A stretch of DNA of 9,655 nucleotides from an uncultured Muribaculaceae bacterium (lineage in GTDB: Bacteria > Bacteroidota > Bacteroidia > Bacteroidales > Muribaculaceae), in assembly GCA_910589095.1 (NCBI GenBank), contig CAJUSN010000095.1, positions 1-9,655 of the forward strand, written 5' to 3'. The translations under genes and the position numbers were made by a program. The notes below the pieces were generated by a model that saw only the letters and a list, made by a program, of their open reading frames with translations, had not been told where the DNA came from and did no database searches. This document shows, piece after piece, positions 1 to 6,932 of this stretch; position 1 is the stretch's first letter, and every line of letters starts with the position of its first letter.

Positions 1-50
1 GCGCCACGTTCGGGACGTGGAGGTCGGAAGTTCGAGTCTTCTCACCCCGA
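1..50 (+). tRNA. tRNA-Pro (anticodon CGG), 3' part; 5' end outside the window
   Basis: The anticodon stem is bases 4-8 paired with 16-20, around the seven-base loop TTCGGGA, which puts anticodon CGG at 11-13. A five-base variable loop (21-25) follows. The T arm is 26-30 with 38-42 around TTCGAGT. The 3' acceptor strand CACCCCG (43-49) is the complement of CGGGGTG, the usual start of bacterial tRNA-Pro genes, and base 50 is the discriminator. CCA is not encoded. The D arm and 5' acceptor strand lie before the window. The 3' end of this gene is a plausible integration target for the AT-rich islet that follows. Confidence 0.93.
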
Positions 51-61
51 CAAAGTATAAG

Positions 62-104
62 TAAATGGGTTTAGCTCAATGAGTTAAACCCATTTATCTT
101 TTTT
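62..104 (+). terminator. intrinsic terminator of the tRNA-Pro gene
   Basis: Bases 62-77 pair with 81-96 to form a stem of about 16 bp (core TGGGTTTA/TAAACCCA, one G-T wobble) with a three-base loop. The T-rich run 97-104 follows. It lies 12 bases past the tRNA 3' end, as expected for the end of a tRNA transcript. Confidence 0.85.
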
Positions 105-106
105 AT

Positions 107-224
107 CGGGACAAAAACGGGACAAAACATTTACTGAAATCTCAAAAATTCTAAGCACAATATTTTGTTATTCAATGTTTTATTATTAGATTTGCCTACA
201 ACTAACCGGGACAAAAACGGGACA
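107..224. repeat. two copies of an 18-bp direct repeat, 100 bp apart
   Basis: CGGGACAAAAACGGGACA occurs at 107-124 and identically at 207-224. Each copy is itself two CGGGACA half-sites 11 bases apart, about one helical turn. The first copy follows the tRNA terminator; the second sits between the predicted transcription start and the start codon of the toxin-antitoxin operon. The tRNA 3' end (CCCCGACAAAG, 46-56) shows a weak resemblance. Possible roles are recombinase arm or core sites of a lost integrative element, or an operator for the operon. The exact repeat is seen directly; the role is inference. Confidence 0.8.
164..194 (+). promoter_or_regulatory. Bacteroidota-type promoter of the mntA-hepT operon
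   Basis: TTTG at 164-167 and TAGATTTG at 187-194 are separated by 19 bases, a full match to the TTTG/TAnnTTTG promoter of Bacteroides-type sigma-ABfr. Transcription should start near 200-202. That gives a leader of about 25 bases containing the second copy of the 18-bp repeat, so a protein bound there could block initiation. Confidence 0.7.
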
Positions 225-226
225 CT

Positions 227-532
227 ATGAGAATTATTGAATTGAATCTCCACAAAATCATAGAAATCTGCAAGCAATTTCACGTGCGAAAGCTATGGGT
301 TTTCGGCTCTATATTGACATCGCATTTCACAGAACATAGCGACGTTGATCTGTGTGTTGATTTTGATTGGGATAAAATACCCTTGATTGATTCAGCAAAA
401 AATTTCTTTGGGTTTCAAGAAGCATTGGAAGCACTTCTTGGACACAAGATTGACCTTACGGACGACAGTGCCGTCCGTAATCCGTATTTTCGGGAAGAAT
501 TAAACGAAACTCGTCAACTAATATATGGATAG
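227..532 (+). CDS. mntA: MntA-type nucleotidyltransferase antitoxin (minimal MNT domain)
   Basis: This 101-residue protein is a minimal nucleotidyltransferase. Residues 27-41 show the family signature GS-x10-DxD (G27-S28, then D39-V-D41), and a third likely metal-binding aspartate, D76, lies in HKIDLTD. In characterised MNT/HEPN pairs the MNT protein is an antitoxin that adds AMP groups to a tyrosine of the partner HEPN RNase, silencing it. All the catalytic residues expected are present, so activity is plausible. The start ATG follows directly after an 18-bp repeat and there is no clear Shine-Dalgarno sequence. It overlaps the next gene by 8 bases, indicating translational coupling. The gene is visibly more AT-rich than the genes right of 1500, suggesting transfer. 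The family assignment is firm; the function is inferred from the family. Confidence 0.9.
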   Translation: MRIIELNLHKIIEICKQFHVRKLWVFGSILTSHFTEHSDVDLCVDFDWDKIPLIDSAKNFFGFQEALEALLGHKIDLTDDSAVRNPYFREELNETRQLIYG

Positions 533-860
533 AAAAATTCAAAAATCATTATTTGACATTCTTCAGTGTATTAATGAGATTGAATCATATTTTGTATCTG
601 TCCCTCGCCGATTTGATTATTACCGCGAGAATGCTCTTTTACGAAGTGCCATCCACATGAATATCTCTATTATTGGTGAGGCTACGAATCGCATTCTTAA
701 AATTGATCCTGAGATTTTAATCTCCAACGCAAAGCAAATCGTAGGAACGCGCAATTATCTTATCCACGGTTACGACAGTCTTAGATTGGAAATGATCTGG
801 GCTATAGTTATTAACGATTTGCCCAAACTTAAACAAGAGGTCGTTGAATTACTAAACTAA
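525..860 (+). CDS. hepT: HepT-type HEPN RNase toxin (DUF86 family)
   Basis: This 111-residue, mostly helical protein is of typical HepT length. The catalytic signature is R76-NYLI-H81-G-Y83, which is the RX4HXY motif: R and H form the metal-independent RNase site and the tyrosine is the residue that MntA-type antitoxins AMPylate. An upstream helix (about 37-58, ending GEATNRI) matches the pattern usual in DUF86 proteins. Its ATG lies inside the end of mntA (8-base overlap), the standard order for this module. In studied systems the toxin cleaves tRNA or mRNA and may act in defence against phage or in element maintenance; which applies here cannot be read from the sequence. The motif is intact and there is no sign of decay. 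Confidence 0.9.
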   Translation: MDRKIQKSLFDILQCINEIESYFVSVPRRFDYYRENALLRSAIHMNISIIGEATNRILKIDPEILISNAKQIVGTRNYLIHGYDSLRLEMIWAIVINDLPKLKQEVVELLN

Positions 861-1150
861 GACGGTAACAAGAAAAATACAAAATAATTTAGCGACAAAC
901 TACAGCAAAAACACAATCTGAGGAATAGCTATCGCAAAGTGAGGCAAAACATCTCCTAAGGAAGTATGACTCCCGGTTTACCGTCAAGAGACTTTTTTAG
1001 GTTGGCAAGATTAGGATTTAATTGCATCTCCAAAAATGTTCTAATGCGATATGCGATCTACACGGTTCCTGCAATGAATATCTCCAAAATTGAAATCATG
1101 CATGGATTCTACTTATCCTTCACAGCCCATATTGGCAGCAATCCCGGCTC
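861..1150. other. intergenic stretch with no supportable gene
   Basis: No reading frame here looks like a conserved protein. The open frame that begins at 966 has no recognisable domain or good start context and runs into the pseudogene in a different frame. The stretch probably contains the eroded 5' half of that pseudogene and the right edge of the AT-rich islet, but I see no repeat that marks an element end. Confidence 0.5.
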
Positions 1151-1439
1151 GAATTGCAGAGATTGCATCCTGACTTCAACGGCATCTATTCTTCAAGAAA
1201 TTGCGGGAAAACGTTGCAGATGAATATTGATTATGTTGATACCGTTGGTGCCGATGACAATTTCAAGGCGCGTATTGATGTACTCGCAGTAGAAGAAACG
1301 GTCGCTGTGGTACGCGTACTTGAAGAGTGTTGGGGGCGGACGCATTGATTTCACCGATTTCCTGCTCTTGCTTAAACTAAATGGAGAATGGAAATGTGCG
1401 GCCAAAGCCTACAACCAGAATTCCGATACAGTTAAGTAA
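1151..1439 (+). pseudogene. remnant of a SnoaL / lumazine-binding-like (NTF2-fold) gene, frameshifted
   Basis: Two adjacent frames together read as the C-terminal half of an NTF2-fold protein of the type annotated as putative lumazine-binding. From about 1154 to 1333 the frame gives HPDFNGIY near its start and ARIDVLAVEETVAVVRVLEE further on. From 1335 to the TAA at 1437-1439 the next frame gives FTDFLLLLKLNGEWK and ends QNSDTVK. Dropping one G from the five-G run 1332-1336 joins the two frames. The pattern of beta strands followed by FTDxLLLLKxxGEWKxxxK is typical of this family. No start codon or recognisable N-terminal half can be found upstream, so the 5' part is also lost or scrambled. 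A sequencing error could explain the frameshift but not the missing N-terminus. Confidence 0.62.
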
Positions 1440-1521
1440 ACTACCTTGGCATGGTAATGGAACGATGCTAAGCTATTGTCCGGTTTAGAATTATAACGTA
1501 GTGCCGCATATTTATCATTGC

Positions 1522-1561
1522 AAAAAGAGGCTGCCTGATTCCGAACAGGCAGCCTCTTTTT
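1522..1561 (-). terminator. strong intrinsic terminator (bidirectional) of the beta-galactosidase gene
   Basis: Bases 1522-1537 pair perfectly with 1546-1561 (core GAGGCTGCCTG / CAGGCAGCCTC) around an eight-base loop. An A run at 1522-1526 becomes the U tract on the minus strand and a T run at 1557-1562 serves the plus strand. It lies 23 bases past the beta-galactosidase stop codon, and could also end transcripts arriving from the pseudogene side. Confidence 0.92.
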
Positions 1562-1584
1562 TGTAGGGTAGTATATAAGGACGA

Positions 1585-4500
1585 TTATCGGACAAGGACT
1601 TTTTGTCCGTTGATGATGTAGATACCCGGTGCGGGGTTGCCGAGAATGCGACGCCCGAAGAGGTCGTAAATCTCAGTATTGGCGGGTTCAGCACTGTCAA
1701 AGCCGGGGAGCTCTATTGAGCTGAGCTGTGACTCTATCGCAACGGGAATATCTATTGCCTGACCCTCGCTGATGCCGGTGGCGTCAGGTCCTGAAAGCTG
1801 TTTCCACGCATTTTGATAGATTACGCGGATACGTCCGATGTGGGGTTTCATACCGGAAGGTACTGTGAGCTCCTGAGCAATATTCAGCACAGTGTCGTAG
1901 TTGGCACGAATATTATTCGAGGGGTTGAAGTCGCCATATTGGGCTATCAGCTTAAACTCACCGTCGCCTTCCCAGTCGGCATATATGTAGGCTTGGTTGT
2001 AACGGAGATCCTGCATCACACTGTTGGGGCTGCCAAGGTCATTGGCTATCAGATTCAGAGTGAATGTCGAGCCTGAGGCCACGGTGAGACCACGGGATAC
2101 CAACGTATATACCGAAGCGGGACATGCGCTCCAGGTCTCTGTTATATCATTTATAGCCCCCTTAGTGTTGATCTCTTTCACGTAGGCCTCGCCGCCTGAA
2201 TGAGTTGTTCCGCTTGGGGTTGAATATTCAGCCTCGGCATTGGGATCGTAATCAAGCACTTCGAGGTCGATGTCGTAAGCCACTCCTTCTGAAACATCCT
2301 TAGCGTAGGGATCAGTGAGATTTTTCCACGCGTTCTGATAGATCACGCGGATTCTGGCGCGCCCAGTTGCATTGTCGGCAGGAATGGTTATGGGTTGTTT
2401 GATCTTCATCACCACATCATAGTTGCCCACAACATTGTCGGCGGGTGGTACAGCACCGTAGCGACCGATCTCTTCAAATTCACCGAAACCGTAAGCATCG
2501 AAATAAACCACGGCTATGTTATAGCGAAGATCCTGGAGCACACTGCCGCGCGAGCCAAGGTCGTTGGCTTCAAGAGTGAGGGTAATGTTGGATGAGGGCG
2601 TAACCACGGGGCTTTCCTCAAGATGGGTGTAGAATTCGGGACAAGACTCAGCTTCATAAGAAATGTCGGAATAAGCGCCGGAGGTTGATATCCGGCTCAC
2701 ATAGGCTTTACGCTGACTGTGTAGTGAACCTTCGGGAGTGTCATATTCGAAGTATCCGTCGGGGGCCCCTACAGTGATATTGAAATCATAAACGCGGCCG
2801 TTAGTGACAGGACCATCGGCAAGAGGAGTGCCTGAGTCAAACACTATGCGCGTGCGGAATGAACCTGACTTTATACCATCCGGCACAACTATGTTCCAGC
2901 TTCCATCGGCATTGCGGGTGAGTTTCTCAGAGTCGTCGAAACTGAAATCACGGTTGAAGTCAATCCATGCTTCCGAGTTGGCCTCAGCACTGAATTCGGC
3001 TTTTAGACTCACGCCGGGGCCGGCGAAGGGCACTTCGGCCGAATATGAAGACAGGAAGCTATAGAGGTTTTCCGGAGCTTCGCTCGCGGTGTATTCCAGG
3101 TCAGTGTTGGCGTTGGTAGTGGTGATGGAAGTGGCAAAAGCATCCGAAGCGTTGCCATTAGGTTCACTGTAACCGGCGGCGGCATTGCTGAGCGGAGTGA
3201 AGCGCAGGGTGTAGGTATATGTACCTGACGAGGGAACCTTGTATTTATCCAAGGTGGCCGGACCGCACGATGCGTTGCCGAGACCTCGCTGCATATAATC
3301 GAAATGAAGGAAAATCTCGGGATGTGTTTCCAATTCAAAATGATGGCGAGCTTTGATAAAGTCGCGTTCATGAGCATGGAGCGACGAGAAGTTCACTCGG
3401 CCTTCAGTTTCAATGAACACACCGAAGCCGTTGGCATTGGTAAGTTTCAGGGTACGCAGGTCCTCACGGTTACCCATGGTTTGGGGGCGCACGAAGTGTT
3501 CCACCATGTCGGTAACAGTAGTCTCGTACAGAGCAGCCATGGAACCGGTCTTACGGTCAACAAAATTGGAGAGCGGACCGCGTGCGTAATATTCAACATT
3601 TTCAAGTCCTGGCGACATCACCATGCCAAGCCCGAGGCGGTTGATGCTTGAGGATGCGGGATTGAATTTAGCTTCAAGGTCAAGAATTCCGTTGGCATGG
3701 AGCGTATAGGTGGTGGAGTAGGAACAGAATCCTGACGAAGCATAGTTGCAGCTTACTTTCACTGCACCGGCACCCGATGCGTTACCTTCCATATATTCCA
3801 CTGCGAAATCAGAGGCTTTGAAAGCAGGTGTGCTCATGGATGTGGGTGGAATTCCGGAATTGGGAGCGTCATTTTCAATCCAGCGTATGTTGTCAAATTT
3901 AGGACCTTCCCCGTCGGCAAGCATCTCTTGACCCATATAGCGTAGAGAAGTGAGATATCCGTCGGCGTCGAATGATGCCGAAACTGTTTGACCGGTCACT
4001 GTGGTCACGCCATTCTCAAAGGAGGTGACAAGTGATTTATCCTCCGATTGTATCTCGGGAAGCTTTCCCCGTTCTTTCACCGTAAATTGATCAACTGCCA
4101 CTTCGTGTCCGGCGTTGGCCCATGGGGTATCCTCTTTAGTCACGAAGCTCACTGTGAGGAGATATTCGTCGGACGATGTGGCGGGCACTTCGTTGGAGAA
4201 TGGGATGGTGAGCGATTTTGAAGAGAGGGGCTCGAGACTGAAGTTATCTATAACTCCGGTTCCAATCTGCTGGCCGTTGCGGAGAAGTTTCCACACCACG
4301 TTGAATTCATCCAGATTAGTGAACGAAAAATCGTTGCGTACGGTTAATGATTTTGCCGTGGGCAGATAGTCGGTCATCTTTATATTTTGATACACGTGCT
4401 TTACCTCGGCAAGCTTTCCAGAAGGTTCGCGCAATGGGTTCACAATACCGTTTGACACGAAATTGTTCTGATGAGGACCCGAGAAGTCATATCCGGTATA

Positions 4501-6336
4501 GAAACCTTTTATGCTGCCAGACAGTATCTCTTCGGGTTTGTAGATAGCTTGGTCCACCCAGTCCCACAGACATCCGCCGATGGTACGGTTGCTTGTTTCG
4601 ATATAGTCCCAATAGTCCGAGAGATTACCGACAGCCTGACCCATAGCATGGGCATATTCACACATGAAGTGCGGGCGGGAATCGCTGCTGCGGTCGTTGC
4701 TCTGAAGAGCCGACATGCTCGGATACATTTCGGAAGTGATGTCGGTATAGGTCCAAGTGCCCTGACCTTCGTAATGTACCATACGGTCGTCAAGGGCTCT
4801 GACAGCATCGAGACATGACTTGAAATTCGAACCGGCAGCGCTTTCATTTCCCAATGACCAGAAAATCACGGAGGGGTGATTGCGATCGCGGAGCACCATT
4901 CGCTCTTCGCGGTCAACGAAAGCATCCTTCCACGATGCAGCCGAGCTGAGACGAGTGAGCGCGTGACATTCCAGATCGGCCTCATCCATCACGTATATGC
5001 CATAATAATCCAGCATGGCATACATTTTTGCGGCATTCGGATAATGGCTTGTGCGCAGTGTGTTGATGTTGTTTTGCTTAAACATGGTCACATCCTGCAG
5101 CATAACCTCCATGGGGAGGGCACGTCCGTAAAGCGGATGACTGTCGTGGCGGTTGGTGCCTTTGAACAGTACTTTGCGTCCGTTGATATGCACGAATTTG
5201 CCCACTTGCTCTATGTGTCGGAAGCCGTATTTTGTGCTGAATGCTTCGGTTTCTTTGCCCGCTGCATCCTTGAGCGATACCACAACGGTGTAGAGATTCG
5301 GAGCCTCGGCCGACCACAACTCCAAATCTTGCAGCTTGGCACTGAAGGTGAGTTTCTTTTCAGCGGCAGCGCCCAGGGCTGATATGCTCTGGGATGCGAA
5401 CCGGTGTTTTACGTTTCCGGCCGGGTCAAGCAGTTCAATGTCGGCTGAAACAGATGCTGCCTGCGAGCCACGGTTATTGATTGCGAGCTCAATGTTCATG
5501 GTACCGGCGGTATAATCGGCTGATGGGTCGAGTTCGGAAGTGATGTAATGGTCACGAACGAATGTCGAGGGCACAGCAGTGAGGGTCACATCACGGTAAA
5601 TACCGCTCATGCGGAACATATCCTGGTCCTCGAGATACGAGCCATCACACCAACGGAACACCTGCACGGCAAGGGTATTGTTTCCCTGACGTGCCTGCTC
5701 GGTGATGTCAAATTCATGGTCTGTGTTGGCAGCCTGCGTATAACCAACAAATTTTCCGTTTACCCATACGTAAGCCGCCGAATATATACCCCCGAAGTTC
5801 AATAACAGACGGTGGCCGGCCCAATCTTCAGGCACATCAAACGTGGTTATGTACGAACCAACCGGATTCACACCGTAGTCCGAATAACCTGAGTGGCGCT
5901 GAATATAAGGGGGATTGGTAGCGAAGGGATAGGCCACATTGACATACAATGGCATATCGTAACCTTGCATCTCCCAGTTGGAGGGCACAGGGATCAGGTC
6001 CCAGTCCGATGTGTCGTAGCCTTCGGTGTAAAAGTCAAGGGGACGTTTAGAGGGTTCGTCCACGAAGTGAAATTTCCACTGGCCATTGAGCAGCTTCACC
6101 CTGGAGGAGCCGGGGGTTACCCAAGGCGTGTTGTAAAATTCGGTATCGGCCTTCATTTCGCTCACGGTGGCATAGGGCACTGTGGTGGCATGGGCCGTTT
6201 CTTTGTTCACTCCGAACACTGTTTCATTTTCCCAATAGTCTTCCCATGTGGCTGTTTGAGCCGTAGCCACCATGGCGGTAGAGCATAGGAATGTCAGAGC
6301 CGCCGCAGCGGCTTTTTTTGATTGATGTATTGACAT
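1585..6336 (-). CDS. secreted GH2 beta-galactosidase with C-terminal GEVED-like modules and sorting tail
   Basis: This 1583-residue exported enzyme should hydrolyse terminal beta-galactosides. Residues 1-26 are a signal peptide (cut near ATA-Q). GH2 domains follow in order: sugar-binding domain about 77-260 (with DGSYLEDQDM at 231-240), Ig-like domain 262-372, catalytic barrel 374-660, Ig-like linker 660-755 and small-chain domain about 775-1050. The acid/base is E498 in WSLGNES and the nucleophile is E560 in MCEYAHAMG, aligning with E461 and E537 of E. coli LacZ. RTSHYP (428-433) and DEADLE (451-456) are also conserved. The last 530 residues, absent from LacZ, hold a GEVED-like module (about 1067-1190), two homologous modules (1196-1362, 1367-1535) and a tail YDLFGRR...GIYIINGQKVLVR resembling type IX sorting domains. 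The ATG at 6336 is chosen because the signal peptide starts there; an in-frame upstream ATG (6459) adds 41 non-conserved residues and lies before the predicted transcription start. The true substrate, perhaps a host or plant glycan, is unknown. Confidence 0.93.
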   Translation of the reverse strand: MSIHQSKKAAAAALTFLCSTAMVATAQTATWEDYWENETVFGVNKETAHATTVPYATVSEMKADTEFYNTPWVTPGSSRVKLLNGQWKFHFVDEPSKRPLDFYTEGYDTSDWDLIPVPSNWEMQGYDMPLYVNVAYPFATNPPYIQRHSGYSDYGVNPVGSYITTFDVPEDWAGHRLLLNFGGIYSAAYVWVNGKFVGYTQAANTDHEFDITEQARQGNNTLAVQVFRWCDGSYLEDQDMFRMSGIYRDVTLTAVPSTFVRDHYITSELDPSADYTAGTMNIELAINNRGSQAASVSADIELLDPAGNVKHRFASQSISALGAAAEKKLTFSAKLQDLELWSAEAPNLYTVVVSLKDAAGKETEAFSTKYGFRHIEQVGKFVHINGRKVLFKGTNRHDSHPLYGRALPMEVMLQDVTMFKQNNINTLRTSHYPNAAKMYAMLDYYGIYVMDEADLECHALTRLSSAASWKDAFVDREERMVLRDRNHPSVIFWSLGNESAAGSNFKSCLDAVRALDDRMVHYEGQGTWTYTDITSEMYPSMSALQSNDRSSDSRPHFMCEYAHAMGQAVGNLSDYWDYIETSNRTIGGCLWDWVDQAIYKPEEILSGSIKGFYTGYDFSGPHQNNFVSNGIVNPLREPSGKLAEVKHVYQNIKMTDYLPTAKSLTVRNDFSFTNLDEFNVVWKLLRNGQQIGTGVIDNFSLEPLSSKSLTIPFSNEVPATSSDEYLLTVSFVTKEDTPWANAGHEVAVDQFTVKERGKLPEIQSEDKSLVTSFENGVTTVTGQTVSASFDADGYLTSLRYMGQEMLADGEGPKFDNIRWIENDAPNSGIPPTSMSTPAFKASDFAVEYMEGNASGAGAVKVSCNYASSGFCSYSTTYTLHANGILDLEAKFNPASSSINRLGLGMVMSPGLENVEYYARGPLSNFVDRKTGSMAALYETTVTDMVEHFVRPQTMGNREDLRTLKLTNANGFGVFIETEGRVNFSSLHAHERDFIKARHHFELETHPEIFLHFDYMQRGLGNASCGPATLDKYKVPSSGTYTYTLRFTPLSNAAAGYSEPNGNASDAFATSITTTNANTDLEYTASEAPENLYSFLSSYSAEVPFAGPGVSLKAEFSAEANSEAWIDFNRDFSFDDSEKLTRNADGSWNIVVPDGIKSGSFRTRIVFDSGTPLADGPVTNGRVYDFNITVGAPDGYFEYDTPEGSLHSQRKAYVSRISTSGAYSDISYEAESCPEFYTHLEESPVVTPSSNITLTLEANDLGSRGSVLQDLRYNIAVVYFDAYGFGEFEEIGRYGAVPPADNVVGNYDVVMKIKQPITIPADNATGRARIRVIYQNAWKNLTDPYAKDVSEGVAYDIDLEVLDYDPNAEAEYSTPSGTTHSGGEAYVKEINTKGAINDITETWSACPASVYTLVSRGLTVASGSTFTLNLIANDLGSPNSVMQDLRYNQAYIYADWEGDGEFKLIAQYGDFNPSNNIRANYDTVLNIAQELTVPSGMKPHIGRIRVIYQNAWKQLSGPDATGISEGQAIDIPVAIESQLSSIELPGFDSAEPANTEIYDLFGRRILGNPAPGIYIINGQKVLVR
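1732..2751 (-). repeat. tandem 522-bp intragenic duplication in the beta-galactosidase tail
   Basis: Residues 1196-1362 and 1367-1535 are copies of one module at a constant offset of 174 residues (522 bp). Both contain SV(L/M)QDLRYN, a hydrophobic strand, GEF, NYD, then IRVIYQNAWK and SEG..(Y/I)DI. Similarity is also plain in the DNA, for example CCACGC(A/G)TT(T/C)TGATAGAT near 1803 and 2325. The module before them (1067-1190) is more distant but has the WIDFNRD and GRVYDFNITV pattern of GEVED domains. These probably serve glycan or surface binding, by inference. Confidence 0.8.
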
Positions 6337-6423
6337 GGATGCTGATTTAAGTTTCGAAATTGGTTTATTACAGATTTGTAAAGCAGGTGATTCGGGCAAA
6401 TTTACGCACTTTAATCCGTAATT

Positions 6424-6454
6424 CAAAATTATTTTTCCTCCGGATCCGTTCAAA
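6424..6454 (-). promoter_or_regulatory. Bacteroidota-type promoter of the beta-galactosidase gene
   Basis: On the minus strand TTTG (6454-6451) and TAATTTTG (6431-6424) are separated by 19 bases, a full match to TTTG/TAnnTTTG. Transcription should start near 6417, giving a leader of about 80 bases. The promoter lies just after the U tract of the upstream RNA terminator, so the enzyme gene need not depend on read-through from that RNA. Confidence 0.72.
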
Positions 6455-6460
6455 ATCAAA

Positions 6461-6511
6461 ATAAAAGAGCAGGGAGCATGGCCGAACCTGCGGTTCAGTC
6501 ATGCCCCCTGC
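6461..6511 (-). terminator. strong intrinsic terminator ending the upstream non-coding RNA
   Basis: Bases 6469-6511 form a long hairpin. On the minus strand GCAGGG-G-GCATG pairs with CATGC-T-CCCTGC, then CTGAACC pairs with GGTTCGG around the loop GCA: about 19 pairs with one mismatch. The minus-strand sequence TCTTTTAT follows. It separates the structured RNA from the beta-galactosidase promoter. Confidence 0.85.
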
Positions 6512-6751
6512 CTTATAAGGGCCACATCAAAGGATGCGATGAAACTCCGAATGACAGGATTTGAGTGCTCGCCGACCTCTGTAATCCGCTTGGGCCCTAA
6601 GGCCATCCCCGAAGGGAATGCGGCCCGCCATTGCCCGGCTAAGCTTGTCTCGGTATTTCACATAAATTTGATGAGTTTCCCAATCAACTTTGATGTGGTG
6701 TACGTTGTGTCAATGATCTCTGCGCAGCCGTATGCTGCGGCTTTGCTTTTG
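6465..6751 (-). ncRNA. independently transcribed structured small RNA, possibly 6S-like
   Basis: A canonical promoter (6758-6789) and a strong terminator bracket about 285 bases with no credible protein. The 5' part has a hairpin CGCAGC-ATACG-GCTGCG (about 6725-6741). The body closes with a perfect 11-bp helix (6688-6698 with 6522-6532), then an 8-by-8 internal loop, a 7-bp helix GAAACTC/GAGTTTC (6673-6679 with 6541-6547), a further 8-bp helix with one bulge (6636-6644 with 6567-6574), and a GC-rich apex including CCC-TTCG-GGG (6607-6616). A long near-linear hairpin of about 177 bases with an internal bubble resembles 6S RNA architecture, but I cannot confirm the family. Alternatives are another Bacteroidales small RNA or a leader element of the gene downstream; that gene having its own promoter argues against the latter. 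The structure and signals are seen; the identity is inference. Confidence 0.65.
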
Positions 6752-6757
6752 ATAACG

Positions 6758-6789
6758 CAAAGTTAAACCATGAAGTTCGTTTTGGCAAA
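6758..6789 (-). promoter_or_regulatory. Bacteroidota-type promoter of the structured RNA
   Basis: On the minus strand TTTG (6789-6786) and TAACTTTG (6765-6758) are 20 bases apart, matching TTTG/TAnnTTTG. The predicted start is near 6751, with no plausible start codon behind it but a long structured region. Confidence 0.72.
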
Positions 6790-6792
6790 TTT

Positions 6793-6818
6793 TTGACCAA
6801 AAATTTTTCATTGGTCAA
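6793..6818. promoter_or_regulatory. 8-bp dyad just upstream of the RNA promoter, candidate operator or UP-type site
   Basis: TTGACCAA (6793-6800) and TTGGTCAA (6811-6818) form a perfect inverted repeat with a ten-base AT-rich centre. The near edge is 3 bases upstream of the -33 TTTG box of the RNA promoter. The 18-bp centre-to-centre spacing of the arms could suit a dimeric regulator contacting nearly two helical turns. There is no T run after it that would suggest a terminator. Confidence 0.4.
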
Positions 6819-6901
6819 CTGGGCTCTGATATTGCAACTAATACACAGCGTTCGGGTGCTTTATTGATTTTAGGGATTTTAGGGTAAGTTTACTGCTAAT
6901 G

Positions 6902-6932
6902 TCAAAAAATCATTTATTGGAGAGCCTATGCT
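6902..6932 (-). terminator. weak intrinsic terminator after the small membrane-protein gene
   Basis: On the minus strand GGAGC-ATAG-GCTC(T)CC, a short stem with one bulged T inside the last codons of the small gene, is followed within about 12 bases by a run of six T (6908-6903). The stem is short, so confidence is moderate. Confidence 0.4.

Noticed and set aside
66..92. GGTTTAGCTCAATGAGTTAAACC resembles the D-arm region of a tRNA
   Set aside because: It is a nearly perfect palindrome followed by a T run directly after the tRNA, so it is a terminator stem. No anticodon arm or T arm follows.
966..1223. 85-residue open frame on the plus strand
   Set aside because: No recognisable domain, poor start context, and it overlaps the NTF2-fold remnant in a different frame.
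4876..5382. 168-residue open frame on the plus strand
   Set aside because: It is antisense to the conserved GH2 catalytic region; its openness follows from the codon usage of the real gene.
6337..6459. 41-residue N-terminal extension of the beta-galactosidase
   Set aside because: It precedes a perfectly placed signal peptide, shows no conservation-like features, and would start upstream of the predicted transcription start.
6522..6698. Minus-strand reading frame across the RNA body (includes KYRDKLSRAMAGRIPFGDG)
   Set aside because: No start codon in a sensible place and no family resemblance; base pairing across the region favours RNA.
6539..6766. 75-residue open frame on the plus strand opposite the structured RNA
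   Set aside because: No domain or start signals; the region is better explained by a promoter, nested helices and terminator on the minus strand.
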